Below are positions 32,213 to 40,054 of a stretch of 64,000 nucleotides of DNA, one piece after another; within the stretch, counting starts at the first letter, position 1, and every line of letters starts with the position of its first letter. The notes under the pieces are model-generated. The model searched no databases. It saw only the letters and a list, made by a program, of their open reading frames with translations, and was not told the origin of the DNA. Source of the stretch: Streptomyces rapamycinicus NRRL 5491. GTDB taxonomy: Bacteria; Actinomycetota; Actinomycetes; Streptomycetales; Streptomycetaceae. The stretch covers positions 10,478,001 to 10,542,000 of the forward strand of contig NZ_CP085193.1 of assembly GCF_024298965.1 (NCBI RefSeq), written 5' to 3'. The position numbers were made by a program, and so were the translations under genes.

Positions 32213-33469
32213 TCAGCTTCCGGTCGTGCGCGCGGCATTCCGCGTGCCGTACGCGACGACGGCCGCCACGGCCGCCAGCGCCGCGACCGTGGTGAGCGCG
32301 ACCGGCAGCGAGTACCAGTCGGCGAGGAAGCCGATCGTCGGCGGGCCCAGCAGCATGCCGCCGTAGCCGAGCGTGGAGGCCGCGGCGACCCCGCCCGGCC
32401 CCGTCAGCGCGCCCGCCCGCGCGATGGCGACCGGGAAGAGGTTGGCCAGCCCCAGCCCGGTGACCGCGAAGCCGAGAAGGGCGAGCCAGATCGTGGGCGC
32501 GAGCGAGCCCAGCAGCATTCCGGCCGCGGCCGTGGCGCCGCCCGCGATCAACGTCCTGGTCTGGCCGAGCCGTTCGAGCAGCGCGGTGCCGCTCAGCCGC
32601 CCGACGGCCATCATCAGGGCGAAGACGGCGTAGCCCGCCGCGGCGAGCCCGGCGGACGTGCCGAGGTCCTGGTGCAGATGGAGCGCGGCCCAGTCGGCCA
32701 TGGCACCCTCGCCGTACGCCGTGCAGAGCGCGATCAGGCCGAATACGGCGACGAGCCACCGGGCGCGGCCCAGCCGCTGTGCGCCGGGGGGCGATCCGAG
32801 GTCGGTGGCCTGACCGGACTCGGCCGCGGGCCCCGTGCCGCCCCGCGGCGTGGGCACCGGCAGTGAGATCAGCGCCCGGCCCGCGACGGCCGTGAGCAGC
32901 AGCCCGAAGACCGCGAGCAGCGACAGATGGCGAGTGGGGGAGAGATGGCCGGCGATCAGCCCGCCCAGCCCGGCCCCGGCCATCCCGCCCAGGCTGAACG
33001 CGGCGTGGAAGCCGGGCATGACCGGGCGGCGCAGGGCGGCGATGAGGTCGACGGCCGCGCTGTTCATGGCCACGTTGAGTGCGCCGAACCCGGTGCCGAA
33101 GACCAGCAGCACCAGCCCGAGGGCGAGCGCGGAGTGGGCCAGCGGCGGCAGCGCGACCGAGCCCGCGAGCAGCACACCGGCGGCCACCGTCGTCGGATGG
33201 TTGCCGAAGCGGCGGCACAGGCGTCCGGTGGCCATCATCGTGGCCGTACCGCCCGCCGACACACCGAGCAGCGCCAGCCCCAGCGCGCCCTCCGAAGCGC
33301 TCGTCCGGTCCTTGATCGCGGGGATCCGGGCGACCCATCCGGCGAACACGAATCCGTCGAGGAAGAAGAACGCGGTGATGGCGGCGCGGAGTCGGGTGAG
33401 GTCGCGATCCGTGGAGACGGAACGGCGCGCGCCCGGAATGGCCGTCCGTGTTTTGTTTGGAGTCGGCAC
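32213..33469 (-). CDS. MFS transporter (YbjJ/FucP-like)
   Basis: 418 residues, about 12 membrane helices. The first helix reads AAITAFFFLDGFVFAGWVAR followed by IPAIKDR, typical of the YbjJ-like MFS branch related to sugar permeases. GTG 33469 is chosen: TATTCT lies 6 nt upstream with no ribosome site, which fits a leaderless transcript. It is divergent from a ROK-family repressor with only 17 bp between start codons, so the repressor probably controls it, likely for a sugar or sugar derivative. Confidence 0.85.
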   Translation of the reverse strand: MPTPNKTRTAIPGARRSVSTDRDLTRLRAAITAFFFLDGFVFAGWVARIPAIKDRTSASEGALGLALLGVSAGGTATMMATGRLCRRFGNHPTTVAAGVLLAGSVALPPLAHSALALGLVLLVFGTGFGALNVAMNSAAVDLIAALRRPVMPGFHAAFSLGGMAGAGLGGLIAGHLSPTRHLSLLAVFGLLLTAVAGRALISLPVPTPRGGTGPAAESGQATDLGSPPGAQRLGRARWLVAVFGLIALCTAYGEGAMADWAALHLHQDLGTSAGLAAAGYAVFALMMAVGRLSGTALLERLGQTRTLIAGGATAAAGMLLGSLAPTIWLALLGFAVTGLGLANLFPVAIARAGALTGPGGVAAASTLGYGGMLLGPPTIGFLADWYSLPVALTTVAALAAVAAVVAYGTRNAARTTGS

Positions 33470-33486
33470 AAAGTGAGAATAGAGGC

Positions 33487-34716
33487 GTGACCCAGACACG
33501 GACAAGGCTCGAGCGCGGCCGAAGCGCTCTTGGCCCGGCACTGGCACTCGTCCATACCGGCCGCGCCCCCACCCGCGCCGTGCTCACCGCCGAACTCGGG
33601 GTGACCCGAGCGACCGCGGGCGCCGTCGCCGCCGAGTTGGAGGCGCTCGGCCTGATCCAGGTCGACTCGCGGCCGCTCGGGGCCGCCGGGGCACAGGGCC
33701 GTCCCTCGCACCGGCTGTCGATCGCCCCTCACGGGCCGGTCGCGCTCGCCGCCCAGGTGCACGCCGACGGCTTCCGCGCGGCGCTGGTCGGGCTCGGCGG
33801 GCAGACCGTGGCCACCGCCCCCGGCTGCATGACCGTGCCCGCCGACCCGGCGCATGTCCTCGACGCGGTCGTCGAGGCCGGTGCCAGACTGCTGCGGGAG
33901 ACCGGCCGCCGCTGTGTCGGCGCGGGGCTCGCCGTCCCGTCCGCGGTCGCCGAACCGGAGGGCACCGCCCTGAACCCGCTGCACATCGCCTGGCCCGCGG
34001 GCACTCCGGTGCGCGAGCTGTTCAGCCGCAGCCTGGCCGCGGCCGGGATCCGCGGCGACGACGGTGAGCCGGTCACCGGCTTCGCGGGCAATGACGTCAA
34101 CCTGGCCGCGCTCGCCGAACACCGCCATGGCGCGGGCGGCGGCGCCCAGCACCTGCTCTGTGTCGCCACCGGGCACCGGGGCGTCGGCGGCGCGCTGGTG
34201 CTCGACGGACGGCTGCACACGGGCAGCGCCGGGCTCGCCCTCGAGGTGGGCCATCTGACCGTCAACCCCGAGGGCCCGCCCTGCCACTGCGGCAGCCGTG
34301 GCTGTCTGGACATCGAGACCGATCCGCTCGCCTTCCTCACGGCGGCCGGGCGCGCACCGGGCCCGGAGGTGTCCCTGCTGCAGCAGGCCCGCGATCTGCT
34401 GCGCGAGGAGTACGCCACGGCGGCGTCCGTAAGGGCGGCCACCGAGCAGCTCATCGACCGCCTCGGCCTCGGACTCGCCGGTCTGGTCAACATCCTCAAC
34501 CCGGACCGCATCATCCTCGGCGGGCTGCACCGCGAGCTCCTGGAAGCCGACCCGGAACGGCTGCGCGCGGTGGTGGCTGAGCGCAGCCTGTGGGGCCGGA
34601 GCGGGGGCGTGCCGATCCTGCCGTGCACGCTGGACCACAACAGCCTGGTCGGAGCGGCGGAGTTGGCCTGGCAGCCGGTGCTGGACGATCCGCTGGCGGC
34701 CCTGGGCGTGGGCTGA
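33487..34716 (+). CDS. ROK family transcriptional regulator
   Basis: 409 residues. The N-terminal winged helix (TRAVLTAELGVTRATAGAVAAELEALGLI) marks it as a regulator rather than a kinase. The ROK domain follows with a degenerate sugar-kinase loop and the zinc motif CHCGSRGCLD. GTG 33487 is preceded by GAGG at very short distance, so initiation may be leaderless. It is divergent from the MFS gene and converges on the DUF4865 gene with a 12-bp gap. Predicted local sugar-responsive repressor. Confidence 0.88.
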   Translation: MTQTRTRLERGRSALGPALALVHTGRAPTRAVLTAELGVTRATAGAVAAELEALGLIQVDSRPLGAAGAQGRPSHRLSIAPHGPVALAAQVHADGFRAALVGLGGQTVATAPGCMTVPADPAHVLDAVVEAGARLLRETGRRCVGAGLAVPSAVAEPEGTALNPLHIAWPAGTPVRELFSRSLAAAGIRGDDGEPVTGFAGNDVNLAALAEHRHGAGGGAQHLLCVATGHRGVGGALVLDGRLHTGSAGLALEVGHLTVNPEGPPCHCGSRGCLDIETDPLAFLTAAGRAPGPEVSLLQQARDLLREEYATAASVRAATEQLIDRLGLGLAGLVNILNPDRIILGGLHRELLEADPERLRAVVAERSLWGRSGGVPILPCTLDHNSLVGAAELAWQPVLDDPLAALGVG

Positions 34717-34728
34717 CCCGCTCAGCGG

Positions 34729-35316
34729 TCACCAGTGCCGGCCCCGGGGCAGCGCGTCCAGGTCCGGGGTCGACAGATGGAGCACCTGGTAGCGGTCGCC
34801 GGGCTCCGAGGGCGGTGCCGACTCCTCCCAGAGGGTGAAGTGGATCAGCTCCCAGCCGTGCGGGTCGACGCCGAGGGCCGTGGTGTGGACGCCGTCCTCA
34901 CGGGCGCGCTCGGCCAGCCGCGCGAGCGCGCCCCCGACGGCGGAGGCGGGATCGGCGGCGGCCGGGACCGGCTCGGCGTGGCGGGTGGCGGCGCGCGGCA
35001 CGGTGCCCGCGGCCGGGCCCCGCTCGAAGCCGAGCCCCTGCCAGTGCTCGACCGAGGGCCTGCCGAAGTCCCGGACGATGCCCTGGAACCCAGGGCCCCA
35101 CAGGAAGCGGTTCATGGCCTCGGGCGAGGTCCACAGATAGAACGGGGCGTACTGATGGACCGGCGAGCCGTCCACACCGCGCTCCCGGATGCCGTACGCC
35201 TTGAGGCCCAGCCCTGAGAAGTCGTCGAGCAGTGGCCCCTTCGTCTCCACCCGGTGCCGGATGATCTTCATGTCGTAGTCGGCGGGCAGGGTGATCCGGT
35301 ACTGCATGGCGAGCAT
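34729..35316 (-). CDS. DUF4865 family protein
   Basis: 195 residues matching DUF4865 from its opening MQYRITLPADYDMKIIRHRV and APFYLWTSPEAMNRFLWG. The fold is probably a ferredoxin-like alpha/beta barrel related to small monooxygenase-like proteins; no function is established. ATG 35316 follows CAGGAG by 8 nt; ATG 35307 is a second option. A palindrome upstream (35379-35396) suggests control by a TetR- or MarR-type regulator, as such genes often have. Confidence 0.82.
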   Translation of the reverse strand: MLAMQYRITLPADYDMKIIRHRVETKGPLLDDFSGLGLKAYGIRERGVDGSPVHQYAPFYLWTSPEAMNRFLWGPGFQGIVRDFGRPSVEHWQGLGFERGPAAGTVPRAATRHAEPVPAAADPASAVGGALARLAERAREDGVHTTALGVDPHGWELIHFTLWEESAPPSEPGDRYQVLHLSTPDLDALPRGRHW

Positions 35317-35378
35317 CGGTGAACTCCTGTCGGCGGGGCGTGCGTTCGCGTGGGTGTTCGTTCTCGGCTCCGTTGATC

Positions 35379-35396
35379 GTACACACTAGTAGGTAC
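35379..35396. promoter_or_regulatory. Palindromic operator upstream of DUF4865
   Basis: GTAC-2 nt-ACTAGT-2 nt-GTAC, symmetric around CTAG except for the two dinucleotide gaps, 63 bp from the DUF4865 start. The regulator is not identified. Confidence 0.4.
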
Positions 35397-35481
35397 AGAA
35401 TGCGGCCGAGCCGGTGCGCGTACTCCCCGGGAGGTACCGGAACTGTCGTCGGCCGTACGACGACCGGGGCACCGTAAGGGA

Positions 35482-35546
35482 GTGATCCTCGGGAGTGGCC
35501 ACGAGATGAGGGCCATGAGAAACCCACTCCCGAGGAGCGCGATCAC
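35482..35546 (+). promoter_or_regulatory. 5'-leader hairpin covering the SHOCT gene ribosome site
   Basis: CTCGGGAGTGG (35488-35498) pairs perfectly with CCACTCCCGAG (35524-35534); flanking GTGATC (35482-35487) pairs with GATCAC (35541-35546) across a 6-nt bulge. The right side includes GAGGAG, the ribosome site of the ATG at 35548, so the stem could shut translation. Confidence 0.55.
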
Positions 35547-35547
35547 C

Positions 35548-35850
35548 ATGAACACCCTGGCGCACGGCTTCGCCGACGGCGACGGCCCCGGACCGTGGAT
35601 TCTGCTCGTCCCGCTGATGTGGGCGCTGGTCGTCGGCGGCGCGGTCTTCGTGCTGCGGCGCGCCGGATGGCGCGGACGCGCCCCCTGGCGGCACGGCCCC
35701 GGCCCCGTGGACTTCGGCGAGCGATCGCCGATCGCGGTGCTGGGCCGTCGCTTCGCGGCCGGTGAGATCGACGAGGACGAGTACTGGCGCCGACTGTCGG
35801 TCCTGGACGAGCAGTTCGGCCGCCATGCGACGAAGGGCGGGGCCCTCTGA
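35548..35850 (+). CDS. Small membrane protein with SHOCT domain
   Basis: 100 residues: a Gly-rich N-terminus, one hydrophobic helix (about residues 14-36), a basic linker, and a C-terminal SHOCT motif (SPIAVLGRRFAAGEIDEDEY). The family is very common in Streptomyces and its function is unknown. ATG 35548 has GAGGAG upstream; the ribosome site is inside a predicted hairpin. A longer frame from 35482 reads through the hairpin and is not favoured. Confidence 0.75.
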   Translation: MNTLAHGFADGDGPGPWILLVPLMWALVVGGAVFVLRRAGWRGRAPWRHGPGPVDFGERSPIAVLGRRFAAGEIDEDEYWRRLSVLDEQFGRHATKGGAL

Positions 35851-35928
35851 CGGCGGAGGCCGGGGCGGTACGGACCGCCGGGCGCATCCGGGCTGTCCCG
35901 CCTCGCCGGAGGCGGGACGCTCGCATGC

Positions 35929-36675
35929 TCAGCGGGCGGCTGCCGACCGGGCGGCCGCGGGGGCCCGCTCGCGCACCGCGGGCGCCGGGGCGGCGGGCGC
36001 GGCCGGTGCCGGGGCCGGAGCGGCGACAGCGGGGGCCGGTGCCGCGGCGACGGGTTCGGGGGTGACGGGCGCGGGCGTCGGTGCCGGGGCGACGGGTGCC
36101 GGGGCGACAGGCGCCGGTGCCGGGGCGGTGGCGGGCTCGGGCACGGGGCCGGTGAGGGGCACGGTGGGCGCCGGCGCCGGACGGGAGGCACCTGTGCGAA
36201 GGGGCGGCGCGGCGCGGCCCGTTCCGGCGCGGCCCGTTCCATGCGACGCGAAGGGCGGCTTGGCGGTGGCGGTGGGCCGCGGCACGGCCAGCGTGAACCA
36301 GACGACCTTCCCGCCGCCATCGTCCCGTGCGTGCATCCCCCAGCTCTGGCTGACGGCCGCGACCAGCGCGAGCCCCCTGCCATGCGTGGCGAGGGGATCG
36401 CACGCCTGGACGCGAGGCAGTCGCGGATCCTGGTCGCGGACCGAGACGGTCAGCCGGTCCAGCATGAGAGCGATCTCCACCGTGCACTGCTTGTCCGGCT
36501 CGGCGTGCCGATGGACATTGGTGAGCAGTTCGGTGACGCCGAGCGCCGCCGGGTCGATGAGCGGATCCAGATGCCAGTAGCGCAACTGCGCCGACACGAT
36601 TCTGCGGACCTGTCCGATCCGCGACGGCAGGGCCTGCAGCTCCACCGTGCAATGCCTGCTAGGACGACTGATCAC
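35929..36675 (-). CDS. RsbW/SpoIIAB-like ATP-binding protein with Pro-Ala tail
   Basis: 248 residues. Residues 1-130 are a GHKL ATPase domain with N-box ELLTNVHRHAE and G-box THGRGLALVAAV, as in anti-sigma factor serine kinases, which are numerous in Streptomyces. Residues about 155-248 are an extreme Pro/Ala/Val low-complexity tail (repeated APAP and PAPV units), likely unstructured. It might phosphorylate an anti-sigma antagonist; no sigma factor or STAS gene is adjacent. Confidence 0.85.
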   Translation of the reverse strand: MISRPSRHCTVELQALPSRIGQVRRIVSAQLRYWHLDPLIDPAALGVTELLTNVHRHAEPDKQCTVEIALMLDRLTVSVRDQDPRLPRVQACDPLATHGRGLALVAAVSQSWGMHARDDGGGKVVWFTLAVPRPTATAKPPFASHGTGRAGTGRAAPPLRTGASRPAPAPTVPLTGPVPEPATAPAPAPVAPAPVAPAPTPAPVTPEPVAAAPAPAVAAPAPAPAAPAAPAPAVRERAPAAARSAAAR

Positions 36676-36859
36676 GGCTGCGACTCCCTGAAGACGTGGG
36701 GCTAGCCTGATTCAGATGCGGGCGACGAACACGTTCAGCAGTGGTGGCTGCTGGGCGCGACCGGTGGGACGGTTCTCAGCGTCACCGCTTGTTGACCCTC
36801 AGTGATACTGATACTCGTCCAGGGTCGGTCCCACCGCGCGCACGCGCAACTCGGCCGCG

Positions 36860-37195
36860 TCACCTCTTCGAGGCATGCCCCCGGGCGGACCGGACGGCGT
36901 CGAGGAAGCGGCTGGCGGCGCCCGAGCCGGACTTGGCCGAGGTGGACTTGGCGTCCTGCGAGCCGAGAGTGAGGCGGTAACGGGTGCCGTTCACCGTGGC
37001 CATGGCCTGGTCCCCGTCCACGAACCAGGGCTTGCTCGCACGCACCGACTGCACGGGCGCACTGTCGATCTCGCTGCCGTAACTGGTCAGCAACTGCAGC
37101 CTGCCGTCCTTGATCATGACCTGTCCGGCGCGGGTGACCGAGCGCAGGAATCGCTCGATCCGCACTCCTCTGGCGTTGAACTCCGTATCGGCCAT
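36860..37195 (-). CDS. Conserved actinomycete hypothetical protein
   Basis: 111 residues, soluble, predicted beta-rich core ([29 protein letters not shown]) and a Ser/Arg-rich C-terminus. GGGGAGG lies 8 nt upstream of ATG 37195. I recognise it only as a type seen across Streptomyces; no domain name or function can be given. It is divergent from the cysteine-synthase-like gene. Confidence 0.7.
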   Translation of the reverse strand: MADTEFNARGVRIERFLRSVTRAGQVMIKDGRLQLLTSYGSEIDSAPVQSVRASKPWFVDGDQAMATVNGTRYRLTLGSQDAKSTSAKSGSGAASRFLDAVRSARGHASKR

Positions 37196-37323
37196 CACAA
37201 CCGCCTCCCCGATGGCTCCGGCTGGCACTGTGCCGCCGCCTCTCATTTTCCCTGTTGCGCAGTGTGCCCGTGACCGGCCCCGGACACCAGGGCGCACTGG
37301 GGGACAATGAGGATCGAAACGGC

Positions 37324-38496
37324 ATGAGTATGCCACCTGGGCTGGGCATGAGGCACAAGCAGGAGGAGTGGGCGTTGGACGGCACGGCGCGCGGGAGTAT
37401 CGAGACCATCGACGTGGATCGCAGCGACCACGGCTACCGCGCGTGGCTGAAGGAAGCCGTCCGTAAGGTGCAGGCCGATGCCCAGCGGTCCGCGGACACC
37501 CATCTGCTGGGCTTCCCGCTGCCCGAGCGCTGGGGGATCGACCTCTACCTCAAGGACGAGTCCACCCACCCCACGGGAAGTCTCAAGCACCGCCTGGCAC
37601 GCTCGCTGTTCCTCTACGGGCTGTGCAACGGCTGGATCCGGCCGGGCAAGCCCGTGATCGAGGCGTCCAGCGGCTCGACCGCCGTATCCGAGGCGTACTT
37701 CGCCAAGCTGATCGGGGTGCCCTTCATCGCGGTGATGCCCCGCACGACCAGCCGGGAGAAATGCCGCCTGATCGAATTCCATGGCGGCCAGTGCCATTTC
37801 GTGGACGACCCGCGGACGATGTACGAGGAGTCCGCCGCCCTCGCGGCGGAATCCGGGGGTCACTACATGGACCAGTTCACCTACGCCGAGCGGGCCACGG
37901 ACTGGCGCGGCAACAACAACATCGCCGAGTCGATCTATCAGCAGCTGCGTCTGGAGCGCTATCCCGAACCGGCATGGGTCGTGGCCACGGCGGGCACCGG
38001 CGGCACCTCGGCGACCATCGCCCGCTATGTCCACTACATGCAGTACGACACCCGGGTGTGCGTCGCCGACCCGGAGAACTCCTGCTTCTTCGACGGCTGG
38101 GTCCACCACGACACCCACGCCTCCAGCGACCACGGCTCACGCATCGAGGGCATCGGCCGCCCCCGGATGGAGCCCAGCTTCGTACCGGGCGCGATCGACC
38201 GGATGATGAAGGTCCCGGACGCGGCGAGCGTCGCGGCCGTGCGCGCCCTGGAGCGGGCCATCGGCCGTAAGGCGGGCGGCTCCACCGGTACCGGGCTGTG
38301 GAGCGCGCTGCGGATCGTCGCGGAGATGGTCGCCGCGGGGCGGACCGGGAGCGTGGTGACGCTGTTGTGCGATCCGGGGGAGCGGTATCTGGACAAGTAC
38401 TACTCGGACGCGTGGCTCGAGGAGCAGGGGCTGGACATCGAGCCGTATGTGAAGACGCTCGACATCTTCCTCACCACGGGCAACTGGACTGACTGA
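37324..38496 (+). CDS. Cysteine synthase/cystathionine beta-synthase family PLP enzyme
   Basis: 390 residues, fold-type II PLP enzyme. [20 protein letters not shown] contains the PLP-binding Lys (SLKHR), then [14 protein letters not shown] is the phosphate-side substrate loop and [15 protein letters not shown] the glycine-rich PLP phosphate loop. The insert [20 protein letters not shown] is unlike ordinary CysK, so the substrate may not be O-acetylserine. ATG 37324 is taken; TTG 37375 behind AGGAGGAG is a possible start. The Cys-related role is inferred from the fold. Confidence 0.85.
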   Translation: MSMPPGLGMRHKQEEWALDGTARGSIETIDVDRSDHGYRAWLKEAVRKVQADAQRSADTHLLGFPLPERWGIDLYLKDESTHPTGSLKHRLARSLFLYGLCNGWIRPGKPVIEASSGSTAVSEAYFAKLIGVPFIAVMPRTTSREKCRLIEFHGGQCHFVDDPRTMYEESAALAAESGGHYMDQFTYAERATDWRGNNNIAESIYQQLRLERYPEPAWVVATAGTGGTSATIARYVHYMQYDTRVCVADPENSCFFDGWVHHDTHASSDHGSRIEGIGRPRMEPSFVPGAIDRMMKVPDAASVAAVRALERAIGRKAGGSTGTGLWSALRIVAEMVAAGRTGSVVTLLCDPGERYLDKYYSDAWLEEQGLDIEPYVKTLDIFLTTGNWTD

Positions 38497-38500
38497 CCTC

Positions 38501-38580
38501 CGCCCTTACGGCCACCGTCACGCGCGTATGGCCGCCGCCACGTCCTTACGGTCGCCGCCCCGCCCGTACGGCCTTCGTCA
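38501..38580. repeat. 20-bp tandem repeat, four copies
   Basis: Four units of 20 bp (38501, 38521, 38541, 38561), consensus CGCCCTTACGGCCGCCGTCA. The final TCA (38578-38580) is the stop codon of the minus-strand SRPBCC gene; the array starts 5 bp after the stop of the PLP enzyme gene. Confidence 0.85.
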
Positions 38581-39048
38581 GGCCGCCGCCACCATCCGGT
38601 CCAGGTTCCGCACCGCCTGGTGGAACGCGCGCCGCAGACCCGGCCGCATCGCCCGTACGGCACCGCGCAGCAGCGCCGTGCCGTCCACCGCGAAGACATA
38701 GCGCACCACGGTCCCGCCGTCCGAGGGCCGCAGCGTCCACTCCTCCAGCAGCGCCCGCAGCCCCGGTGCGTTGGTCTCGTCGACACGGTAGGCGTAGCGC
38801 TCATGCGGATCCGCCGCCATGACCGTCTCGCGGAAGCGGGTGCCGCCCATGAGGCGGATCTCCCTGCCCTTGCCGCCGTCCGTGGAGCGGGCGTCCTTCA
38901 CCTGCCGGAACCACCGCGGCCAGCCCTCGACGTCGGTGAACGCTTCGAACACCGCCTCCGGAGCGGCCGAGATCTTGGCGACGAAGACGAGCCGCACCGG
39001 GGCGGCCTCGGCGTACTCCAGCCCGACGGAACGCAACCGGTGTGTCAT
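38578..39048 (-). CDS. SRPBCC (START-like) family protein
   Basis: A 156-residue helix-grip fold protein: RLVFVAKISAAPEAVFEAFTDVEGWPRWFRQVKDAR is the usual opening of polyketide-cyclase/START-like proteins, with a long C-terminal helix ending HQAVRNLDRMVAAA. It binds a small hydrophobic ligand in relatives. ATG 39048 or GTG 39054 could be used; no ribosome site is evident. It follows the DeoR gene by 24 nt on the same strand. Its stop lies in a 20-bp tandem repeat. Confidence 0.82.
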   Translation of the reverse strand: MTHRLRSVGLEYAEAAPVRLVFVAKISAAPEAVFEAFTDVEGWPRWFRQVKDARSTDGGKGREIRLMGGTRFRETVMAADPHERYAYRVDETNAPGLRALLEEWTLRPSDGGTVVRYVFAVDGTALLRGAVRAMRPGLRRAFHQAVRNLDRMVAAA

Positions 39049-39072
39049 GGACACACGATAACTGCCGGGGTG

Positions 39073-39918
39073 TCAGATGTCTGCGGTGCGGACCGGCTCG
39101 CCCGCCACCACCAGCTCCGGCAGATACTCGGAGATCTCCGCCCGCGCCTCCTCCGGCAGCCCCGGGTCCGTGACCAGCGCGTCCACCTGGTCCAGCGAGG
39201 CGAAGGAACTCAGCCCCACCGTGCCCCACTTGGTGTGGTCCGCGACCACCACCACCCGCCGCGCGGCCCGGACGAAGTGGCGGTTGGTCTCCGCCTCGGC
39301 GAGGTTCGGCGTGGACAGACCGGCCTCCACCGATATCCCGTGCACCCCGAGGAAGAGCACATCGAAGTGGAGCGAGCGCACCGCCGCGTCCGCGACCGGC
39401 CCCACCAGCGTGTCCGACGGCGTCCGCACCCCGCCGGTGAGCACGACGGTGGCCGCGCCGGGGCGCGGGCCCACCCCGCCGAGCGCCGCCGACCGCTGGG
39501 CGTTGTAGAACACGTCGGCCACCCGGACCGAATTCGTGACCACCGTCAGATCGGGCACCTCCAGCAGCTGCTGGGCCAGCGCGAACGCCGTCGTGCCCCC
39601 GGCCAGGGCGATCGCGGTGCCCGGCGTGGCCATCGCGGCCGCCGCCTTGGCGATGTCCTCCTTGGCGCTCAGCTCGAGCCCCGACTTGGCCTCGAATCCG
39701 GGCTCGTACGTGCTCGCCTCGGCCACCGGCACGGCCCCGCCGTGCACCTTCTCCACCACGCCCAGCCTGGCCAGCGCGTCGAGATCGCGACGAACCGTCA
39801 TGTCCGAGACATTGAGCTTGCGCGTCAGCTCGTTGACCCGCACCCCGCCGCGCCGCCTGACCTCATCGAGAATCAGGGCACGCCGCTGCTCCGCGAGCAG
39901 GTTCTGGTTGTCGCTCAC
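39073..39918 (-). CDS. DeoR/GlpR family transcriptional regulator
   Basis: 281 residues. The N-terminal winged helix [40 protein letters not shown] is classic DeoR; the C-terminal DeoRC sensor domain shows the ALAGGTTAFALA phosphate-sugar site and KWGTVGLSSFA. It would repress sugar-phosphate metabolism genes until a phosphorylated sugar binds. GTG 39918 is the start. It is not next to an obvious sugar operon; the only same-strand neighbour is the SRPBCC gene. Confidence 0.88.
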   Translation of the reverse strand: MSDNQNLLAEQRRALILDEVRRRGGVRVNELTRKLNVSDMTVRRDLDALARLGVVEKVHGGAVPVAEASTYEPGFEAKSGLELSAKEDIAKAAAAMATPGTAIALAGGTTAFALAQQLLEVPDLTVVTNSVRVADVFYNAQRSAALGGVGPRPGAATVVLTGGVRTPSDTLVGPVADAAVRSLHFDVLFLGVHGISVEAGLSTPNLAEAETNRHFVRAARRVVVVADHTKWGTVGLSSFASLDQVDALVTDPGLPEEARAEISEYLPELVVAGEPVRTADI

Positions 39919-40054
39919 CCTGCCACGTCTCCCTCCGGCCGGCCCTCGTCGCCCGCGCGTTCATCTTCGCATGAGGCGAGGACAGCCGAGTGCCGGTGCA
40001 CCCAGGGTTACGATTTCGCCACGCCCGCCGTGTCAGGGTCGGGGAAGGTGGCCG

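Noticed and set aside
39536..40054. Upstream extension of the large membrane protein gene
   Set aside because: It is antisense to the deoR coding sequence and encodes Ser/Arg/Pro-rich filler; ATG 40055 has a good ribosome site.
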